Below, piece after piece: positions 18,056 through 28,296 of a stretch of DNA of 64,000 bases. The DNA comes from Neisseria sicca (lineage in GTDB: Bacteria > Pseudomonadota > Gammaproteobacteria > Burkholderiales > Neisseriaceae): assembly GCF_017753665.1 (NCBI RefSeq), contig NZ_CP072524.1:1612001-1676000 (forward strand), in the 5' to 3' direction. The notes below the pieces were generated by a model. It was not told where the DNA came from, ran no database searches, and worked only from the letters and a program-made list of their open reading frames with translations. The position numbers were made by a program, and so were the translations under genes. Position 1 is the first letter of the stretch. Every line of letters begins with the position of its first letter.

Positions 18056-18113
18056 AAAAAAACTGCACCTTGTGAGTTGGAGGGGATGTGTCCAACTTTT
18101 GGGGTGCAGTTCA

Positions 18114-18760
18114 AATTTTCAGACAACCTTTTTGAAAACAAACGGTCTTTTATTTTACCAAGCGGTACGAAAAACAACAGTTTTTCTGAAAAAATCCATT
18201 TCTACAAACCAATCACCAAATATAATTAGTAACATTTTCAATAGTTTAAATTTCCAGCTTAAATATTTTTTATGAATGCATCATTTTTATATCTGCCATG
18301 CTAGAATTACTCTCAATTATTCATTTCAGATATTAACTCATCCTACCAAAACAAAAGGGAATATTTGTTTCAGTTACAGTGAACTAATAAACAATCTCGT
18401 AATCTTACTTAATTTAGGTTAAATTACCCAAATAACCCAAAATACAGTACAGATAGCGTGAATGAATGAATAATAAGAGGTTCGACCGTCTAGATATGCG
18501 ACAAACAATCAAAACGGCCATAGTCCGAACCATAAAAGGCTTTCCTTAATTTCCAAGGCAATACACCATCAGAAAAACGGATAGATACGGGCCACCCGGT
18601 TAAAGCTAAAAACCTTTCAATCGGTTTTCAGTCGAAAACTTCTGCCGCAAGCAGTATTTTTCTTACACTGGGAAACTCCTCTATTTGATAAAAGGAACAC
18701 CATATCGTTACACTGCTACGGGTATGAATCCGTAATGTTCAAACATGGGAAATACAAATT
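18114..18760 (+). other. A/T-rich intergenic region before the beta-helix gene
   Basis: About 650 bp, clearly richer in A/T than the surrounding core genes, with no convincing reading frame, tRNA or IS end. It starts with the degenerate right half of the DUS hairpin disrupted by IS copy 2. Just before the next gene, TACGG and CCGTA (around 18717-18735) form a small hairpin. The long 5' region may carry the promoter and leader of the beta-helix gene. Confidence 0.5.
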
Positions 18761-21736
18761 ATGTCAAAACAAACTCTGTCTGCACTCACTAATCATGGGC
18801 AAACCAATATCCACACATCTCGTACAACCTCAAATATAACCCAACAAAGTCAAACAACTTCTTCTACACTGAATGCTTTGATTTTCGAGCACTCAATGGG
18901 TGGAATGAATATCGCTACTGCTCTACCGAAGCAAACTTACGGCAAAACTAATATTGCTGGCACTCAAAATATACAGCCCGCCAAGGTTCCTATAAATAAA
19001 TCCAAACTGACGCCTTTCGAAGCCAAGTTGCTTGCTCAAGCCAAAGCCACTGCCGAGAAGAAAGCTGCTCAGGAAAGAGCTGAAGCTGCTCATAAAGCCG
19101 CCATAGCCGCTGCTCAAGCCAAAGCCGCTGCCGAGAAGAAAGCTGCTCAGGAAAGAGCTGAAGCTGCTCATAAAGCTGCGATGGCCGCTGCAGAGAAAAA
19201 AGCTGCTGCCGAAAAAAAGGCTGCTCAAGAAAGAGCTGAAGCTGCTCATAAAATCGCTATGGCTGCCGCAGAGAAAAAAGCTGCTGCAGAGAAAAAGGCT
19301 GCTCAAGAAAGAGCTGAAGCTGCTCATAAAATCGCTATGGCTGCCGCAGAGAAAAAGGCTGCCGCAGAGAAAAAGGCCGCACAAGAAAGAGCTGAAGCCG
19401 AGCGCAAAGCAGCCCGAGAAAAAGCTGAAGCCGAACGTGTAGCTTTGGAACAAAAACGAGAAATCGATCGTAAGGCAGCCATCATCACTGCTCGCGAAAA
19501 AGCAGAAGCAGCCCGCAAAGCTGCTGACGCTGCTGCAAAAGCTGAATTAGCAGAGAAAAACCGTGCCGAACAAATCAAACATTCGGCAAACAAACCAGGT
19601 AATCATTCTTCAACCGAAGAAGAAATGAGCAAACCTGTAAAAAATACAGTCTCTAAAACAGACAACCCATCATCCGATAAATCCCATGTCGGCAAAAGTA
19701 CGCTGCCAACGCAAAACAATGCAGGTAAAGTAACCGACCTTTCCGATGACGACAATAATGCAGCGCAGCACCAAAACAACAAAAGCGTTTCTCCTACGCA
19801 ACCTGTTGCTGAAAAAGGAACGACTGCGACTGCCCACATCCATAATTCTGCAGAAGGCAAACAATCAGAATCCGGCGACTATAAAGTATATGAGTCCAAA
19901 CAATATGGTCGTTACATTAATGTAAATGATTTCGGCGCAGATCCGACAGGTAAAAAAGACAGCCTGGCGGCTATCAAAGCCGCACTCGAAGCTGCTCATA
20001 AAGAAAAAGCCATGCTGTTTATGGACGGCACTTATTACATTTCTGACCAAATCGTTATCGACAATAATACCTCCGGTGTTAAAGGCATCTTCGGTGCTGG
20101 CATGGGCAAAACCCAAATCAACTTTGACAAAGCTCAAGTTGGTATATTCAATTCCAACACTAACCACGATGATGTTCGAGCTTTTGCAGGTATCTTGGTA
20201 GATGGTCAAAATGGCAAAACGATTGCCGACCTATCCGTTCGATACACCAACGCTGATTTCTACCGCAAAGGTTTAAGCTATTTCGGTAAAGTAAACGGCA
20301 TTTTAGTCAACGATGCAGACAACACCCTGATCAGCAAAGTGGAAGTATCCGGTGCAAACCGTGCAGGTATAACCTTTACCTCTACCGCTGCACTCATGCG
20401 CGAAGCAGGCTACAAACTATCTTATAAAGACCGTGTTGCCAACGGCTCCATCGACGACAAATACGATTCACTGCCTTTAGGTGAAAATAACCGTATCGTT
20501 GACTCCAACCTGCACCACAACCGCGTTGCCGGCGCACTGGTTTCCTATCAAAAGAATTTCCTCGGAGAAGGCAACCTCTTGTCCTGGAACGGACACCAAG
20601 ATGATGGAGGCACCGGCTACGGCATCGCCGCCGCTGCAGGTAGCTACAATTACGGCATCACCTACCGCAAAAATACGACCGACCACAACTACCGGAAAGG
20701 TCTGGACGTGCATGACGGCACAGACGTCTTAATTGAGAACAACACACTAAATGGCGACCGCCTGTACGGTATTGCGGTCTATAACCGCCAATTCTCGCTG
20801 GATAACGTCAAAATATCCGGTAATGTCATTACACAGGACACTTCGTTCCGTCTTGCAGTCGATGACACTCCGGGATACGACTACCATATGTATTCAGGTA
20901 TCCAAGTACAGACCAATACGCAACGCCGGGACTTACACAGTAAAGATAAAGGCTATTTTGACATCAGCAACAACACAATCAATAACTTGGAGGTCTATAA
21001 AGACAATATCCAAACCTACGGTATCGAATTCCGTAACCATGAACAAAAAATGGATTACACACTAAACATTACCGGTAACAAAATCAGCGGCGAATCGACC
21101 AAATACCTGATGGCGGTTATCAATGATACCTACGCCCCGCAAACTCATGAAAAAGGTATCGGTACCAGCACCATCAACATCAGTGATAATGTTGCCGATA
21201 TTGGCAAAATAAAGAGCGGAGCTGTTCCTTTCTATATTGAAGAACATCACTCCGACGTACCGATGCACGGTTCGGTTACGCTAAACAACAACGCCGTTAC
21301 CGTTCGTGAAGAATCCGGCGGTTATGCTGAATTTGCCTTTATGCGTACAAATGCCAAGGAATATAACGTTACCAATAATACCCTGTCACTACACGGACAC
21401 CTGGATAACGGTATCGTTGAAGTCCGCAGCACCGGGGATGGTAAGGTTAATGCTAATTTAAATATGGCAAATAATACCTTGGTAACCGACATCAAAGGCC
21501 AAATCTACAAAACCTGGCTGCGTTATGAATCGGATATTGATGTTTATGCCAACTCCAACACCCATAACGGCGATACGCTTGATAATGTCAATACCAAAGG
21601 CAGCAACGTCAGCATGTCTGATGTATTGGTCAGCGTCAGCAAAAACATCAACACCATCCAAGATGCCGTCTATTCCTACCAGCATAAAACCTTACCGGTA
21701 ACAGAAGACCACGTGCACACCAACGGCATCCTATAA
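18761..21736 (+). CDS. Coiled-coil repeat protein with right-handed beta-helix, epimerase-like
   Basis: 991 residues of unrecognised function. Residues 1-90 are Thr/Ser/Gln/Asn-rich and lack a hydrophobic signal peptide. Residues 95-216 hold about 4.7 tandem 26-residue units rich in Ala/Lys/Glu (unit core AAAEKKAAQERAEAAHK), continuing as charged helix to about 270. Residues 270-380 are a Ser/Thr/Asn/Lys linker. From about 383 (NVNDFGADPTGKKDSLAAIK) a pectate-lyase-like/right-handed beta-helix runs to the end, with many N-x-I-x-x-N rungs. KGLDVHDG (Asp649, His651) resembles the D-P-H-D/E active-site region of alginate C5-epimerases. A polysaccharide-modifying or adhesive surface protein is plausible; export route and substrate are unknown. 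ATG at 18761 has only a weak SD (GGGA). Monocistronic. Confidence 0.7.
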   Translation: MSKQTLSALTNHGQTNIHTSRTTSNITQQSQTTSSTLNALIFEHSMGGMNIATALPKQTYGKTNIAGTQNIQPAKVPINKSKLTPFEAKLLAQAKATAEKKAAQERAEAAHKAAIAAAQAKAAAEKKAAQERAEAAHKAAMAAAEKKAAAEKKAAQERAEAAHKIAMAAAEKKAAAEKKAAQERAEAAHKIAMAAAEKKAAAEKKAAQERAEAERKAAREKAEAERVALEQKREIDRKAAIITAREKAEAARKAADAAAKAELAEKNRAEQIKHSANKPGNHSSTEEEMSKPVKNTVSKTDNPSSDKSHVGKSTLPTQNNAGKVTDLSDDDNNAAQHQNNKSVSPTQPVAEKGTTATAHIHNSAEGKQSESGDYKVYESKQYGRYINVNDFGADPTGKKDSLAAIKAALEAAHKEKAMLFMDGTYYISDQIVIDNNTSGVKGIFGAGMGKTQINFDKAQVGIFNSNTNHDDVRAFAGILVDGQNGKTIADLSVRYTNADFYRKGLSYFGKVNGILVNDADNTLISKVEVSGANRAGITFTSTAALMREAGYKLSYKDRVANGSIDDKYDSLPLGENNRIVDSNLHHNRVAGALVSYQKNFLGEGNLLSWNGHQDDGGTGYGIAAAAGSYNYGITYRKNTTDHNYRKGLDVHDGTDVLIENNTLNGDRLYGIAVYNRQFSLDNVKISGNVITQDTSFRLAVDDTPGYDYHMYSGIQVQTNTQRRDLHSKDKGYFDISNNTINNLEVYKDNIQTYGIEFRNHEQKMDYTLNITGNKISGESTKYLMAVINDTYAPQTHEKGIGTSTINISDNVADIGKIKSGAVPFYIEEHHSDVPMHGSVTLNNNAVTVREESGGYAEFAFMRTNAKEYNVTNNTLSLHGHLDNGIVEVRSTGDGKVNANLNMANNTLVTDIKGQIYKTWLRYESDIDVYANSNTHNGDTLDNVNTKGSNVSMSDVLVSVSKNINTIQDAVYSYQHKTLPVTEDHVHTNGIL
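19043..19408 (+). repeat. In-frame 78-bp tandem repeats
   Basis: Four full 78-bp units and a partial fifth encode the 26-residue Ala/Lys/Glu repeat of the beta-helix protein (residues 95-120, 121-146, 147-172, 173-198, 199-216). Units 3 and 4 encode identical peptides, which suggests recent duplication. Unit-number change would keep the frame and alter stalk length. Confidence 0.85.
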
Positions 21737-21749
21737 ACCCGCCGTAATC

Positions 21750-21781
21750 AAAAGGTCGTCTGAAATTTCAGACGACCTTTT
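21750..21781. terminator. Bidirectional DUS terminator between the beta-helix gene and thyA
   Basis: Perfect 16-bp palindrome with no loop bases: AAAAGGTCGTCTGAAA joined to its complement. It serves both convergent genes. Confidence 0.85.
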
Positions 21782-21795
21782 ATCTATTCTCCAAA

Positions 21796-22590
21796 CTACA
21801 CCGCTACGGCAGCCTTGATGTGCGGATGCGGGTCGTAGCCTTCCAACTCGAAATCTTCAAATTTGAATGCAAACAAGTCTTTGACTTCAGGATTGATTTT
21901 CATCACCGGCAGTGCGCGGAAGTCGCGGCTCAATTGCAGTTTTGCCTGTTCAAAATGGTTGCTGTACAGATGCGCATCGCCGAAGGTGTGGATAAATTCG
22001 CCCGCTTCCAGCCCGCAAACTTGGGCAATCATCATGGTCAACAGTGCGTAGCTGGCGATGTTGAACGGCACGCCAAGGAAAATGTCCGCGCTGCGTTGGT
22101 AAAGCTGGCAGGACAATTTGCCGTTGGCGACGTAAAACTGAAACAGCGCATGGCAAGGCGGCAATGCCATGTCATCCACCAGCGCGGGATTCCATGCCGA
22201 CACAATCAGGCGGCGGGAATCGGGTTTTTTCTTGATTTGCTCCACGACGTTGGCAATTTGGTCGATATGGCGGCCGTCGGGCGCAGGCCAACTGCGCCAT
22301 TGGTAGCCGTACACAGGCCCCAAGTCGCCGTTTTCGTCCGCCCATTCGTCCCAGATGGAAACATTATTGTCTTTCAAATATTTGATGTTGGTATCGCCTT
22401 TGAGGAACCAAAGCAGCTCGTGAATAATCGAGCGCAAGTGCAGCTTTTTGGTGGTCAGCAGCGGAAAGCCTTGACTCAAATCGAAGCGCATTTGATAGCC
22501 GAACACCGAGCGCGTGCCTGTACCGGTACGGTCGGATTTATCGGTGCCGTTTTCGAGAACGTGGCGCATTAAGTCGTGATAGGCTTTCAT
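21796..22590 (-). CDS. thyA: Thymidylate synthase
   Basis: Methylates dUMP to dTMP with methylene-tetrahydrofolate. The 264 residues match the E. coli-type enzyme length. [15 protein letters not shown] start, the catalytic Cys in [12 protein letters not shown], the dUMP-binding [19 protein letters not shown] block and the C-terminal [13 protein letters not shown] are all present. The start ATG at 22590 follows AAAGGATCACG. Confidence 0.97.
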   Translation of the reverse strand: MKAYHDLMRHVLENGTDKSDRTGTGTRSVFGYQMRFDLSQGFPLLTTKKLHLRSIIHELLWFLKGDTNIKYLKDNNVSIWDEWADENGDLGPVYGYQWRSWPAPDGRHIDQIANVVEQIKKKPDSRRLIVSAWNPALVDDMALPPCHALFQFYVANGKLSCQLYQRSADIFLGVPFNIASYALLTMMIAQVCGLEAGEFIHTFGDAHLYSNHFEQAKLQLSRDFRALPVMKINPEVKDLFAFKFEDFELEGYDPHPHIKAAVAV

Positions 22591-24475
<1,885 letters not shown>

Positions 24476-24503
24476 GTCTCATTGTCCTGACTTTAGGATG
24501 TGG

Positions 24504-24549
24504 AAAGGTCGTCTGAAAACCTTGAATCGGGGTTTTCAGACGACCTTTT
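24504..24549 (+). terminator. DUS inverted-repeat terminator after gdhA
   Basis: AAAGGTCGTCTGAAAACC (24504-24521) pairs with GGTTTTCAGACGACCTTT, followed by T residues. Confidence 0.85.
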
Positions 24550-24610
24550 TTATAGCCTGAGGGCAAATTTATTGTTACAGTCTGTCCATTACCATTTATT
24601 AGGAGCCATT

Positions 24611-25972
24611 ATGCTGAGCCGTTACGTTTTTCTATCTGCCTGCCTCCTCTCTTGCGCCACCTTCGCACAAACCTTGTCCCAAACCCTGCCCAACGGTCTG
24701 AAAATCATCGTCAAAGAAGATCGCCGCGCACCTGTCGCCGTTTCCCAGATTTGGTACAAAGTCGGCAGCGTGGATGAGAAACCGGGCAAAAGCGGATTAA
24801 GCCACGCCTTAGAACACATGATGTTCAAAGGTACGCCTTCCGTACCATCAGGCGAATACAGCAGCCGCATCGCCCGTTTGGGCGGCGATGACAATGCCTA
24901 TACCAACCGCAGCGAAACGGTATATTACGCCAATATCGCCTCTGCCAACTTGCCCGAAGTCCTCAAACTTGAAGCCGACCGGATGCACAACCTCAATTTC
25001 AGCGATAAAGAGTTCGCTAACGAAATGAACGTTATCCGAGAAGAACGCCGCCAGCGTACAGAAGACGATGCCGGCGGGAAGATGTGGGAGCAAATCTACC
25101 TGAACAGCTTCACCCTACCCTCCATGAAAGCCTCCGTTATCGGCTATATGGAAGACCTGCACACCTTGCGTGCCGACGATTTGCGTGCTTGGTACAAACA
25201 ATTTTACGCACCCAATAATGCCGTTTTGGTCATCGTCGGCGATGTCGATGCCAAACAGACCCTGCGCACGGCGGCAGGATTGTTCGGCAAAATACCGCGT
25301 AAATCTTTGCCTGAACGGAACAACCTGAAAGCCGAACCGGTCAAACGCGCCCCTTCCTTTGCCCAAGCTTCCTCTCCCGTAACCCGTCAACCGTTGGTTG
25401 CCATCAGCTGGCGCGTTCCCGCCCTCTCCCACCTTGACGACAAGCTGCCTTACGCCTTGGATGTCCTGACCGACGTTTTGGCGGGCAACACCTCCAGCCG
25501 TTTGGACAAAAACCTCGTGCGCGGCAAACAAAGTGCATTAAGCGCGAATGCCCATTACGACCTGCTCAGCCGCGAAATGCCGCTTTTCGGCGTATTTGGA
25601 ATGCCTGCTGAAAACGTATCCGCCGAAACCCTGCTTACGCAGATGAAGTCCGAAATCAAAGACATCGCCGACAACGGCATCAGCAAAGAAGAACTCGACC
25701 GCATCAAAGCACAGGCATTGGCGGGGGAAATCTACGCGCGCGACTCTATGGTTTCACAAGCTTCGCTGATAGGTCGTTTGGAAGCGCGCGGGTTCAAATA
25801 TTCCGATGAAGCCGCAATCCGCCGACGCATACAGGCCGTAACCGCCGAAGAAGTACAAAAAGCCGCACAAATGCTGACGGACGACCGTTCAAGTACTGTC
25901 ATCATCATGCCGGAAACCGCCCCTCCTGCACCGGCAGACTATAAGGCATTGAAAAAGCCTGAAAAACAATGA
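24611..25972 (+). CDS. Secreted M16-family zinc peptidase
   Basis: 453-residue pitrilysin/insulinase-family peptidase (single polypeptide with active and inactive-like halves). Signal peptide MLSRYVFLSACLLSCATFAQ, so periplasmic. The zinc-binding HxxEH motif is HALEH at residues 65-69, with the downstream ligand Glu in the NEMNVIREERRQ helix. The C-terminal half has the R/Y-type segment and ends in a Pro/Lys tail. Substrate unknown. The start at 24611 has AGGAGC; the longer open frame to 24500 runs through the terminator and is rejected. A single DUS follows the stop. Confidence 0.9.
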   Translation: MLSRYVFLSACLLSCATFAQTLSQTLPNGLKIIVKEDRRAPVAVSQIWYKVGSVDEKPGKSGLSHALEHMMFKGTPSVPSGEYSSRIARLGGDDNAYTNRSETVYYANIASANLPEVLKLEADRMHNLNFSDKEFANEMNVIREERRQRTEDDAGGKMWEQIYLNSFTLPSMKASVIGYMEDLHTLRADDLRAWYKQFYAPNNAVLVIVGDVDAKQTLRTAAGLFGKIPRKSLPERNNLKAEPVKRAPSFAQASSPVTRQPLVAISWRVPALSHLDDKLPYALDVLTDVLAGNTSSRLDKNLVRGKQSALSANAHYDLLSREMPLFGVFGMPAENVSAETLLTQMKSEIKDIADNGISKEELDRIKAQALAGEIYARDSMVSQASLIGRLEARGFKYSDEAAIRRRIQAVTAEEVQKAAQMLTDDRSSTVIIMPETAPPAPADYKALKKPEKQ

Positions 25973-26108
25973 CAAACCGTTTTCAGACGACCTCTTGCTG
26001 TGCGATAATGCCAAACGATAATATCTTAACGTAACCGATAAGATAAAATTTACCGTGTTCCATTATCTCTCTGACAAAATATCCTTCTTACACTGAGGTC
26101 GTCTGAAA

Positions 26109-27023
26109 ATGAAATCCCCCTTTTCCTCCGTTTTCCGTACCGCGCTGACTATCTCTTCCGTTCTGATCCTCAGCGCATGTCCAAGCAACACTTCCCCCGT
26201 CAACCCGCCGCGGCACAACACCCAAATCACCCCTCCCCCCAAACCACAGGCAGTAGTTGCCTTAGCACTCGGCGGCGGCGCATCCAAAGGGTTTGCCCAT
26301 ATCGGCATCATCAAAGTCCTCAAACAAAACGGCATCCCCGTCAAAATTGTTACCGGTACGTCGGCAGGCGCCATCGTCGGCAGCCTGTATGCCTCCGGCG
26401 CAAGTCCCGACCGTTTGGAATTGGAAGCCGAAATTCTCGGCTCAACCGATTTGGTCGATCTGACCCTATCCACCAGCGGCTTTATCAAAGGACAAAAACT
26501 GCAAGACTATATTAACCGTAAAGTCGGTAATCGCCCGATTCAAGACTTCCCGATTAAATTCGCCGCCGTTGCCACCGACTTCGAATCTTCCAAAGCCGTC
26601 GCCTTCAACCGTGGCAATGCCGGACAGGCAGTCCGCGCATCTGCCGCCATCCCCAACGTGTTCCAGCCTGTCCTAATCGGCGGCCGCCGATACGTTGACG
26701 GTGGACTAACCCAGCCCGTACCCGTCAGCGCGGCAAAAAAACAGGGGGCAAACTTCATCATTGCTGTCGATATTTCCGACCGGCCGTCTAAAAACCTCAA
26801 ACAAGGCTTTTTCTCCTACCTAGACCAATCCATCAACGTCATGTCGCAATCCGCCCTGCAACATGAATTGAGCCAAGCAAATGTCGTTATCCATCCCCAA
26901 GTCTTGGACTTAGGCGCGGTCGGCGGCTTCAGCCAAAAACAACGTGCGATTGCCGAGGGAGAACGTGCCGCGAAAGCCGCCATTCCTGAAATACGGCGCA
27001 AACTGGCTGCATACCGCTACTAA
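26109..27023 (+). CDS. Patatin-like phospholipase lipoprotein (RssA-type)
   Basis: 304-residue lipoprotein with lipobox LSAC (Cys24) followed by a Pro-rich linker. The patatin domain begins ALALGGGASKGFAHIG (oxyanion loop), has the nucleophile in GTSAG (Ser85) and the catalytic Asp in YVDGGLTQP. It probably hydrolyses acyl chains of membrane lipids, but no substrate can be inferred. The ATG is fused to an uptake sequence: GAGGTCGTCTGAAAATG supplies both DUS and SD (GAGG). Convergent with ccsA. Confidence 0.9.
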   Translation: MKSPFSSVFRTALTISSVLILSACPSNTSPVNPPRHNTQITPPPKPQAVVALALGGGASKGFAHIGIIKVLKQNGIPVKIVTGTSAGAIVGSLYASGASPDRLELEAEILGSTDLVDLTLSTSGFIKGQKLQDYINRKVGNRPIQDFPIKFAAVATDFESSKAVAFNRGNAGQAVRASAAIPNVFQPVLIGGRRYVDGGLTQPVPVSAAKKQGANFIIAVDISDRPSKNLKQGFFSYLDQSINVMSQSALQHELSQANVVIHPQVLDLGAVGGFSQKQRAIAEGERAAKAAIPEIRRKLAAYRY

Positions 27024-27047
27024 GCCTTTAGTGCTTTATGCAAATAA

Positions 27048-27089
27048 AAAGGTCGTCTGAAAACCATATGGGCTTTTCAGACGACCTTT
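27048..27089. terminator. Bidirectional DUS terminator (patatin gene / ccsA)
   Basis: AAAGGTCGTCTGAAAA (27048-27063) pairs with its complement (27074-27089), with T/A runs on both sides for the two convergent genes. Confidence 0.85.
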
Positions 27090-27108
27090 CGATATTGTGC
27101 CTTGATGT

Positions 27109-28296
27109 TTACAAGGTGCCGTAAGAGTGCAGGCCGCTTAGGAACATGTTGACGCCGATGAAGGCGAAGGCGGTAACAAACAATCCGATGACTGCCCACC
27201 ATGCGAGGATTTTTCCGCGCCAGCCTGCGACGAGGCGCAGGTGCAGCCAGACGGCGTAGTTGAGCCAGACGATGAATGCCCAAGTTTCTTTCGGGTCCCA
27301 GCTCCAGTAGCGTCCCCATGCGTCGGCGGCCCAAAGTGCGCCGAGGATGGTGGCGATGGTGAAGAACAGAAAGCCGACGGCGATGGCTTTATACATGACT
27401 TCTTCGATAACTTGCGAAGGCGGCAGCGATGATTTTTTGCCGGCGTTTTCGTTTCTCAATGCCCAGAGTTCGGCGATGCCGAGCATGGCGGCGATACAGA
27501 ATGCGCCGTAGCCGATAAAGTTGGCGGGGACGTGGATTTTCATCCACCATGATTGCAGGGCGGGAATCAGGGGTTGGATGGTGTGTGCTTCGCGGGAAAA
27601 GCTGTACCAAAGGACGAAGCCGACAACGATCGCCATAAAGCTGAAGACGAAGCCGCCGAGTTTTTGTACGGCGAAACGGGCTTCGTAGTAGAGGTACATC
27701 AGCGCGGTGATGACGAGGAAGAGGATGAAAACTTCGTAAAGGTTGGAAACAGGGATGTGTCCTGCGTCAGGGCGCAGGAGGTAGCTTTCGTGCCAGCGCA
27801 CTAAAAGTCCGGTAAAGCCTGCGACGGCGGATACCCAAGCGAATACGGAACCCATGCCGAGCAGGGTGTTGGTGGCGACGTTTTTGCGTTGTGCCAGTAC
27901 GGCGCCGGTGATGTAGGCGAAGAGTGCGAAGAAAACGAAGGCGCATTGCCACATAATCGCGGACTGGCTGCTGAGGAAGTATTTGAGCAGGAAGCCGTCG
28001 GCGTGTGTGATGTCGCCATCGTAGAGCATGACGGCGCCGTATGCGAGGACGGCACACAAGGGGGCAAACCAGCGTATGGGTTTGAAAAACCAGCCTAAAA
28101 AGACGGTTATGCCCGCGCTTGCCCACAAAATCACCATTTCGTAGATGTCCATGGCGTGCTGAATGCGAGTTTGGGCGAAGAATGCGCCGGCTGCGGTCAA
28201 GAGGGCGAATATGCAGTCGACCGTATTTAGGGACTTGAGGAACGATTTGTGCGTCAGAAGCTCGTGTTCGGGTAGGGGGGTATGGTTATGCGTCAT
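27109..28296 (-). CDS. ccsA: System II cytochrome c biogenesis protein CcsA (ResC; haem handling)
   Basis: Inner-membrane component of the CcsBA haem exporter/cytochrome c synthetase. The 395-residue product has about eight membrane segments and the WWD haem-binding domain WGRYWSWDPKETWAFIVW near residue 320, with conserved His residues in flanking helices. It overlaps the upstream ccsB gene by 11 nt, so the two are translated together. Some annotations swap the names ccsA and ccsB. Confidence 0.93.
   Translation of the reverse strand: MTHNHTPLPEHELLTHKSFLKSLNTVDCIFALLTAAGAFFAQTRIQHAMDIYEMVILWASAGITVFLGWFFKPIRWFAPLCAVLAYGAVMLYDGDITHADGFLLKYFLSSQSAIMWQCAFVFFALFAYITGAVLAQRKNVATNTLLGMGSVFAWVSAVAGFTGLLVRWHESYLLRPDAGHIPVSNLYEVFILFLVITALMYLYYEARFAVQKLGGFVFSFMAIVVGFVLWYSFSREAHTIQPLIPALQSWWMKIHVPANFIGYGAFCIAAMLGIAELWALRNENAGKKSSLPPSQVIEEVMYKAIAVGFLFFTIATILGALWAADAWGRYWSWDPKETWAFIVWLNYAVWLHLRLVAGWRGKILAWWAVIGLFVTAFAFIGVNMFLSGLHSYGTL

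Larger units (their letters stand above)
16866..18113 (-). mobile_element. IS3-family (IS150-type) insertion sequence, copy 2
   Basis: 1248-bp near-copy of the element at 4105-5353, same orientation, with ends TGAACTGCCCCC at 16866 and TGCAGTTCA at 18113. It again sits inside a DUS hairpin: AAGGTCGTCTGAAAA is on the left and the degenerate ATTTTCAGACAACCTTTTT on the right. The flanking triplets (CCC left, AAT right) do not match, so no target duplication is present. This suggests later recombination or drift. Confidence 0.93.

Noticed and set aside
18761..21736. Type I secreted RTX protein or autotransporter
   Set aside because: No GGxGxD nonapeptide repeats, no C-terminal beta-barrel and no signal peptide.
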